A DNA stretch of 64,000 nt from positions 1 through 64,000 of IMG/VR virus record IMGVR_UViG_3300048834_000169; one strand, 5' to 3'. Position 1 is the stretch's first letter; every line of letters begins with the position of its first letter. Position numbers and translations under genes: made by a program. The notes under the pieces are model-generated. The model made no database searches, had not been told where the DNA came from, and saw nothing but the letters and a program-made list of their open reading frames with translations. Source of the stretch: a virus. Positions 58,166 through 64,000 of the stretch are shown in pieces.

Positions 58166-60226
58166 TTAACTCTCCTTAAGTCCTGGACGTGCGTCTGTGC
58201 CTGGAGGCGATGTGAAGCTATATCTTAGCAACGTACCTACTACGTTAGGGACAGTCCCTAAAAGAGTCCAAGACGTGCCGTTATCCGTTGAGTACTCAAA
58301 ATTCGCAGCGTTTGTGACTGTGTTGTGATTTACTAGCTGAACGTTAGTCAAATCATATGCTCTATAGTAAAGAGTCGGAACTGAGCTAGTGTAGGCTTTT
58401 TTAAGTCTAAATGCTGTCCGAGATGGAACACCATTGTCTGAAAAATCGTCTGAGAATTCCCAATTATCGGAAATCTCTGTGTTAGATTCAAAGCCTAAAA
58501 AGAATTCGCATAATTGAGCGGGTATAGATGTGTCTAGTCCCAAGGTAGCAAAATTAATCTTAAACTGAACTTGTTCGCCAGAAGCGACAGCAGTAAGATC
58601 CTCTGCAAATCCAATAGGGAGCCATCCTCCAGAAATAGAGCCAAATCCCGAAGTTCTGTAGAATACTTCTAGGCTTCCAGTGTCATCATATAGTTTATCT
58701 ATAGTAGTAATAAATTTATAAACAGAATTAGGCGTATCTAGCACTTTAGTTACGACAAATGAGTAGTCAAATACAGAATCTGATCTTAGGTCTGCCAATA
58801 TAACTCCGCGCTGGCCTGCAGTGGCTCCAGTTTGAAGCACAAGCCACCCATCTTCTACATCTATAGCGCCTACTGTTAGTGTACCTACTGGTACGGCGTC
58901 ACTAGTTGTGGCCTCTCTGTATATATTGTTAGATCCGCCAAATATATCGTCAATGCTGTTATTAACTACTTGCTTAATCACGAATATATTTGTATTTGTA
59001 AGATATACGGCCCTATCTAAAACGTTAGACCAAGTTGCTAAAGTTAGTGCGGGGGTTACTATTTGGTTTACAGTGCCTAAAAGATTAGCTGCAACTAATG
59101 ACGGCCATGTTACTGCCCCTGACGTTAACTCAGATATTTGCCCTAAATATAAGGAAGTACTAGTGCAGAAAAATATACAAGGCTGACCTGCATTAGTTGT
59201 GTGGTTAGGTACTGCATAATCTTCTGAGTCGGAGATGATAAGCGTCCCGGTCAGCGCGGGTAAGTTACCTGTCTTGTGTACCCACGCAGAGCCTGTAGTT
59301 CCAAAAGCTCTGCAAACATCCGCAGTACCGGCTAAGGTTATGTTGATTGCGGCGCCCCCTGAAGTGGCAGATACTTGAAAGTCGTTTACCGTACTATTTC
59401 TAACAAAATATACAGTATTATTAGAAAGTCCTGTTCCGCCCACTAGACTGCTAATAAAAATAGGAGTGTTATCTACGTAACCATGTGCAGTTATTGTAAT
59501 CCTATCTGTAATATCGTCTATAGTTCCAGAAGAAACTGGGCAGTCTAGTGTTGCGTTGGTAGAATACACGTAGAATTGATGCGTAGCCGAGATTCCATTA
59601 TGGACATAAATATTATTATTAGGTAGGTCAAGCGTGATGCCGGCGGTCTGTATATTTAATTGACCTACTCCGATATTTGACGGGTCTTGAAGTAGATATG
59701 TAGCCTTTTGATCAGACCCTGTAGCATTAGGGAATAAAGTTCCAGGACCAACGGCTACAAAGTCAGCTAAGTTTACATTATTTACACAGTAAAGTCCTCC
59801 GTTAATCGACACGTTAGCCGTAGTAGCTAGGAATATTCTCCACCCAGTAGTACCACTATCTACTACTTTAAGGCCGCGCATAACGTGTGTAGACGATGCT
59901 ATGTCTGCAATTTGCATCCTTATGGTTCCTATAAAAGTAGGTGATCCAGTAGTTAAATCAACAGTGTGTAAGCTAACGTTAACTATGCCTCCAGCCTCCG
60001 CGCCGATTGAAAATAAGCGGCCATTAGGGGACATGTAAGTCAATAAAGGTACTACACTAGAAGAGGCTGCGGTATCCGCTACAGTATCAACATATTTATT
60101 AAGTGGAGGCCCTAATGCGTCATCTCCGCCTATGCTCTTAACTTGAGCCCTACCTTGAACGGTAGTCTTAGTTTGATCATATGTTCCAACTACATCGGCT
60201 AATAAGTCTGCTTTTACGTATTTCAT
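58166..60226 (-). CDS. Large tail appendage / propeller-like protein
   Basis: 686 residues, beta-rich. It includes an inserted module reading ITITAHGYVDNTPIFISS (about 245-310) of the same type as those in the tail hub protein at 35116. The C-terminal part (about 540-680) looks like a carbohydrate-binding-type beta sandwich. Likely a tail or fibre-base protein; the family is not recognised. Confidence 0.55.
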   Translation of the reverse strand: MKYVKADLLADVVGTYDQTKTTVQGRAQVKSIGGDDALGPPLNKYVDTVADTAASSSVVPLLTYMSPNGRLFSIGAEAGGIVNVSLHTVDLTTGSPTFIGTIRMQIADIASSTHVMRGLKVVDSGTTGWRIFLATTANVSINGGLYCVNNVNLADFVAVGPGTLFPNATGSDQKATYLLQDPSNIGVGQLNIQTAGITLDLPNNNIYVHNGISATHQFYVYSTNATLDCPVSSGTIDDITDRITITAHGYVDNTPIFISSLVGGTGLSNNTVYFVRNSTVNDFQVSATSGGAAINITLAGTADVCRAFGTTGSAWVHKTGNLPALTGTLIISDSEDYAVPNHTTNAGQPCIFFCTSTSLYLGQISELTSGAVTWPSLVAANLLGTVNQIVTPALTLATWSNVLDRAVYLTNTNIFVIKQVVNNSIDDIFGGSNNIYREATTSDAVPVGTLTVGAIDVEDGWLVLQTGATAGQRGVILADLRSDSVFDYSFVVTKVLDTPNSVYKFITTIDKLYDDTGSLEVFYRTSGFGSISGGWLPIGFAEDLTAVASGEQVQFKINFATLGLDTSIPAQLCEFFLGFESNTEISDNWEFSDDFSDNGVPSRTAFRLKKAYTSSVPTLYYRAYDLTNVQLVNHNTVTNAANFEYSTDNGTSWTLLGTVPNVVGTLLRYSFTSPPGTDARPGLKES

Positions 60227-60236
60227 TTAAGTCCTC

Positions 60237-61202
60237 TTAAGGTAATATTGCCCAGTCTATACTGTCACGTCGGTAGTTTACTCCAACTAGTGTATAAGTA
60301 AAGGTCTTCCTAGCAATTATACCAGGAAACGTGGCACTTGTATAGTCAATTTGTGTAACTCTTTGATTTTTAGTTCCAAAATCCGCATAAGTTATATCTT
60401 GTTCTCTATCATGTGCTGCTAATATTTGTTGACGAACGTTATATACGAATGGGTATTCAGTACCTGATGGGGTACCGTCTATAGTACCTGATATCTTAAT
60501 AGGCTCGGAGCTTATCGTGACTGGTATTGCTGGCTGATCTGAGGCTAGTACTACGGACATACTAGCGGCTGAGGCTAACTGCCCAATAGAGTCAGGTATT
60601 CCAGCTTCTATCGCGTCTAGTATTGTAATTTGAGCATCTTGCTTGGCTTCTGTTGCTGCTCCGGCGGGTAGTGGAAGAGTGCCAGATACGTTTACATCTA
60701 TCGCTGGCTGGTCTGAAGCTAACACAACAGACACGCTATTAGCTGCCGTGAGTTGTCCTAGAGTGGTCGGTAGTTGATTTGATATGGCTGTTAGTGTTGT
60801 ATTGGCTGCCTGTAACTCTGTTACTGCGTCTACGTCTATAACTCTAAGTTTTAGATCCGACCCTACTACTAAAGCGTGTTTTGTGCCTGTCTGCGTGCCA
60901 TCTTCAGAGCCTACTATTAATACGTTATCGGCTGGCACTTTCGTAAAAGAATCTAGGGTTACGGAGACCGAGCCACCACCTCCAGCAATAATGTTCACAT
61001 CTAAGCCAGTTTTAGGGCCTATCGTAGTCGCTGTTATTAGGCTTACACCGTCCCCTAATCTAATAGAGTCCGTAGTATGGTCTATCGCTACTTCTAGATC
61101 ACCGCCTAATGTTATATTAGCGCCTATATCTACACGCAGTCGATTCAGTACTTGATCGTATACTGCTTGTATTATCTGACCTTGGTCTAGTAAAGATGGC
61201 AT
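60237..61202 (-). CDS. Virion protein with repeated VVLASDQPAI motif
   Basis: 321 residues. Two copies of S-V-V-L-A-S-D-Q-P-A-I separated by about 60 residues, with AATEAKQDAQITILDAIEAG between, a pattern common in phage tail appendage proteins. N-terminus ALLDQGQIIQ-type. Function structural, details unknown. Confidence 0.6.
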   Translation of the reverse strand: MPSLLDQGQIIQAVYDQVLNRLRVDIGANITLGGDLEVAIDHTTDSIRLGDGVSLITATTIGPKTGLDVNIIAGGGGSVSVTLDSFTKVPADNVLIVGSEDGTQTGTKHALVVGSDLKLRVIDVDAVTELQAANTTLTAISNQLPTTLGQLTAANSVSVVLASDQPAIDVNVSGTLPLPAGAATEAKQDAQITILDAIEAGIPDSIGQLASAASMSVVLASDQPAIPVTISSEPIKISGTIDGTPSGTEYPFVYNVRQQILAAHDREQDITYADFGTKNQRVTQIDYTSATFPGIIARKTFTYTLVGVNYRRDSIDWAILP

Positions 61203-61275
61203 ATCAATAACTTAGCTTATAGAACAGCTTATAGCCTCCTCAAATAGCAAAGGGTTATGTCACCCATATCCAGCC

Positions 61276-63321
61276 TTATCCTTGTGGATCTGTGTTAGCT
61301 GGGTTAGTTGGTAAATTCTGAAATGGAGCTGGTGGAGTGGGCATTTGTGGTGCCGCTATTTCCTGGCCTGCTGCAAAGTTAGTCTGAGCTTCCATAGCTT
61401 CGGGAATCATCTCAGCGCCTTCCATAGCCTCTTGGGTAGGGCCTTGCGGTGCTTGTGGTCCAGGAGCTCCTTGAGGAGGCATGGGCGGCTGTAAGGGCGG
61501 CAACGCTTGCTGACGAGTTACTGCAAGTACGCCAGGATCGGTATTTCTTAGGAGCTCAATATGTTCCTGGATGTGAGACAGGACCACTTCTACTAGCTGC
61601 TCATCGTTTCTAAGATCGGGGTCGGCCAGCAATGCTTTGTGCTCTTGAATATGGAGTGCGTGGTTATCTAGGCTAAGGGCCCTAGCATAAGTCCCGTCCA
61701 TCATTTTCTCATTCTCAGATTTAACTAGTAACAGCTCTGCTTGATCGCCTTCTGTCATTGAATCTAATCTACCGGTGTTCAGCACCGTAAAATATTGATC
61801 AACGTTCTTTACTAGCCCCATCTGGATTAGTTGATTGGCGATCTCTGCGCGTCCTGCAGTAGTCTTAGCTAAGGCATTAGAGACTTCTACAGCGACCCTA
61901 CCTATTTGTAGCAGATCTTTTGAGGAGAATTCTTTTAAATACGCTCTTTGTGACTTGCCTACGATAGCCGCTACTCTAGGGTATTTAGCGTAGTCTTGTA
62001 ACGTTTGAATTACGCCATTTCCGATATTCTCAATAGCCTTAACGTACGAATGCTGAAGAAGTGATGAGAATTGAACAGCTTGCGCCTGAATAAGGGCTAG
62101 CGAGCTAGCAGATCGAAGGCTAGCCTCTGGCTGCCCTCTGGTTACACTATTAATTCCGGAGATAGTCTCCATTTGCTGCTCAAGAATCTTAATCATCTCA
62201 AAGATTTCAGCGGGAGTCTGGGTCAAGTTAAGAGCTTCTGGCTTAGCATTATTGAGAGCATTATATTCGATTAGGTTAAGGCCGCCAGCTAACTGTGTCC
62301 ATGTAAAGTCTGCGCCCTTAGGTACAAGTACGTTCTGTACTCCAAATGCGTTCTGGTTAGTAATAATAGTGCTATACAACATGTTGATAGCTTCTTGAAT
62401 AGGTAGAAGGTCAAACATTACAGTATAGCCAAAAGGACTTCCTAAGATATTCTCAGGAGAAATTCGATATATTGGCGTTTCTCTATAAGGGAGTGGACCG
62501 TCATACAAGATAGCTTCAGGGGTTACGAATACTATGTAGCGACCATCTGGAAGAGCATCGTTTTTGTTATGGAAGAACTCGTACACTGGAACGTCATCAG
62601 TCTTTTCCATATTAAAGCTTCCAGACTTTAACTCGCCCAGATCATCTTTAGATGGAGCACTTAGAATTTGATCTTCGATTTCAGGATATTTAGCTGCTAA
62701 TGCGAACTTATTCTTATATGATCTGACGATAAGCCAATCATGGCTGGCAGTATCTTCTTTAGATGGGTCTCGAATAACGTCTAATGGGGATACGTTAGTG
62801 AACTCTAGGTCACCCTCGTAAAAGCGCTCGCCGCTATTCTCGTCCTGCTCAAACATTTGACCGGCAGTAGCGTTCCAGCCGAGACGAATATATCCTTCAC
62901 CAAATACGATGGCATATTCAGTAGCCTTACTGACATACGACTCTAAATTCTTTTCTCTGAAGTAGTACTCCAAAAGTCCATCTGCTAGTATGGTTTGAGA
63001 CTGCGATCTTACGTCTGTATTAATAGCGCGTGTTTTAAGACTAGGGCGATTAGCCGTAGTCATATTTAGCAAGTGCCTGGCGATGTTTCTATAGTGGTTT
63101 ACTGGGAATCGTACAAGTTCGTTCTGCTCGCCAGTAAAGCTCAATCCGTGATCTCCTGATCCAGAAGTGAAGTTACCGTGATAAAACGACCAACTACGGC
63201 GAAGCTTGTCTACGTATTCGTTGGCTAATGCGCTCGAGCCCCAATCTTGGGCCTTGTGATAGATCTCTGAAACGGCCTCTTTTGAGGGTAAAGCTGCGAA
63301 ATATTTGTCTTTATTAGCCAT
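61276..63321 (-). CDS. Portal protein
   Basis: 681 residues. Features of the podovirus portal family: RRSWSFYHGNFTSGSG and VNHYRNIARHLLNMTTANRP near the start, a clip/wing region, and PIQEAINMLYSTIITNQNAFG with METISGINSVTRGQPEASLRS (about 385-405) in the stem/crown. The C-terminal 80 residues are Pro/Gln-rich and disordered. It forms the dodecameric DNA channel. The 73 bases downstream (61203-61275) hold no gene. Confidence 0.85.
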   Translation of the reverse strand: MANKDKYFAALPSKEAVSEIYHKAQDWGSSALANEYVDKLRRSWSFYHGNFTSGSGDHGLSFTGEQNELVRFPVNHYRNIARHLLNMTTANRPSLKTRAINTDVRSQSQTILADGLLEYYFREKNLESYVSKATEYAIVFGEGYIRLGWNATAGQMFEQDENSGERFYEGDLEFTNVSPLDVIRDPSKEDTASHDWLIVRSYKNKFALAAKYPEIEDQILSAPSKDDLGELKSGSFNMEKTDDVPVYEFFHNKNDALPDGRYIVFVTPEAILYDGPLPYRETPIYRISPENILGSPFGYTVMFDLLPIQEAINMLYSTIITNQNAFGVQNVLVPKGADFTWTQLAGGLNLIEYNALNNAKPEALNLTQTPAEIFEMIKILEQQMETISGINSVTRGQPEASLRSASSLALIQAQAVQFSSLLQHSYVKAIENIGNGVIQTLQDYAKYPRVAAIVGKSQRAYLKEFSSKDLLQIGRVAVEVSNALAKTTAGRAEIANQLIQMGLVKNVDQYFTVLNTGRLDSMTEGDQAELLLVKSENEKMMDGTYARALSLDNHALHIQEHKALLADPDLRNDEQLVEVVLSHIQEHIELLRNTDPGVLAVTRQQALPPLQPPMPPQGAPGPQAPQGPTQEAMEGAEMIPEAMEAQTNFAAGQEIAAPQMPTPPAPFQNLPTNPANTDPQG

Positions 63322-63335
63322 ATTATTGCCTACCT

Positions 63336-64000
63336 TTATTTGTTTATCTTGTTTTTAACGAACATGCTCTTGACGGCTTGGGCGGTAGAACTCAAGTAAT
63401 CCGCGCTTTTACCGAACATATTGAACGCTTGTAGCGATCTTTCAGTGGGGTATGGATTTTTATGCCACTGTACATTTCTAACTAAGTAAATTAGCGCAGC
63501 TAGTAAATCCTGGTGACCGCCCTGGTCAGTTCGTTCAAATGTCTTGCGGTTCTTACTCCAAGTTGCTGATTTAAGCTGGTATATTAGATTCGCGCATTTT
63601 GGGTTAATGATAATATTCTCGTCAGCTAGGCGAATTCGCACGTCGTTAATGGCTGCTTCGCGGTTATCTTTTCTAGTTGGAATAAATATGAGTCCGTGCT
63701 GTCTTTGGAGGTCGTTTAGTGTTATTAGGTCGTCGTCGGATACTCTTAAGTACGCTGGCTTTGATTCTTTGGAGATGGGGTCTATCCATAGGGATGCCTC
63801 CTTCTCTTTTACTTTATTAGCTAGATTTTTTACTGTAACTTCTTGCCCGTTCATCCACATTTCATCTTCTATTACAAGCTTATTCTCTCTAAAATCATAG
63901 TATGCAAATAAAGCTGCAGTATAATCTACAAAGCCTAAGTCTAGACTGGTATATGCGTCGTAATGCGCTGGCCTAACCCAAGTTTTAATTACCCTCGATG
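63336..64000 (-). CDS. Terminase large subunit, C-terminal part
   Basis: Partial gene running off the right edge; about 220 residues visible. The RNase H-fold nuclease domain is recognisable: YTSLDLGFVDYT near the edge (first metal-binding Asp), DDDLITLNDLQRQ in the middle, and GGHQDLLAALIYLVRNVQW at the end (last Asp). The ATPase domain lies outside the window. It cuts and packages the concatemer through the portal encoded next. The frame reads open from the very edge, so an internal Met at 63860 is not the start. Confidence 0.85.
   Translation of the reverse strand, partial: SRVIKTWVRPAHYDAYTSLDLGFVDYTAALFAYYDFRENKLVIEDEMWMNGQEVTVKNLANKVKEKEASLWIDPISKESKPAYLRVSDDDLITLNDLQRQHGLIFIPTRKDNREAAINDVRIRLADENIIINPKCANLIYQLKSATWSKNRKTFERTDQGGHQDLLAALIYLVRNVQWHKNPYPTERSLQAFNMFGKSADYLSSTAQAVKSMFVKNKINK

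Noticed and set aside
1-64000. tRNA genes, integrase, RNA polymerase, CRISPR arrays
   Set aside because: Looked for by eye on both strands; no cloverleaf-like stretch, recombinase motif, single-subunit RNA polymerase or spacer array was found.

Overview
The window is about 64 kb of a tailed-phage genome (Caudoviricetes). It is most likely a short-tailed, podovirus-type phage: terminase, portal, scaffold, capsid, a connector and a large tail hub/stabiliser are present, followed by large Ala/Gln-rich proteins of the internal-virion or DNA-ejection kind. I see no sheath, tail tube, tape measure, tRNA, integrase or phage RNA polymerase. The host cannot be named. Lipoprotein signals and an M15 peptidase fit a Gram-negative bacterium, and one collagen-like lipoprotein has a 'CNGTDG' style common in Bdellovibrionota and Myxococcota. 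That is a weak hint only.

Layout: (1) 1-6433, + strand: early or accessory genes, mostly unknown, with three ankyrin-repeat genes, small lipoproteins and membrane proteins, and a UDG-like protein. (2) 6401-19947, - strand: an alliinase/TAA1-like aminotransferase, a patch of compositionally foreign small genes (7.7-9.0 kb), then the replication block: PolA, an AEP-primase/helicase split by an intein, SSB, a Rad52-like annealing protein, another ankyrin gene and a Cas4/RecB-like nuclease. (3) 20053-27767, + strand: RecA-like recombinase, a one-repeat ankyrin protein, subtilisin-like protease, HNH-like protein, metallophosphoesterase, zincin-like protein, dNMP kinase, RuvC-like resolvase and small membrane proteins. 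(4) 27747-64000, - strand: the virion and lysis genes, read from the terminase at the right edge leftwards to internal virion proteins and a holin-like protein.

The most striking locus is the major capsid gene (50718-53868, - strand). It is cut into three exons of 142, 24 and 1061 nt by two group I introns, each carrying a GIY-YIG homing endonuclease. Both 5' splice sites are supported by perfect 7-bp P1 pairings with a terminal U.G pair, both introns end in G, and the spliced 1227 nt form one 408-codon reading frame. The two introns share a 33/36-nt identical 3' block with a GNRA hairpin. With two free-standing GIY-YIG genes, an intein in the helicase Walker A motif and an HNH-like gene, this phage is heavily colonised by homing elements.

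A second theme is a family of five ankyrin genes with 30-residue repeats, nearly identical at DNA level, sharing the same N- and C-caps but carrying 1 to 6 full repeats and lying on both strands. Replication probably uses the PrimPol-helicase, PolA and SSB, with RecA, the annealing protein, the nuclease and the resolvase driving recombination. That machinery could also expand or shuffle the ankyrin cassettes.
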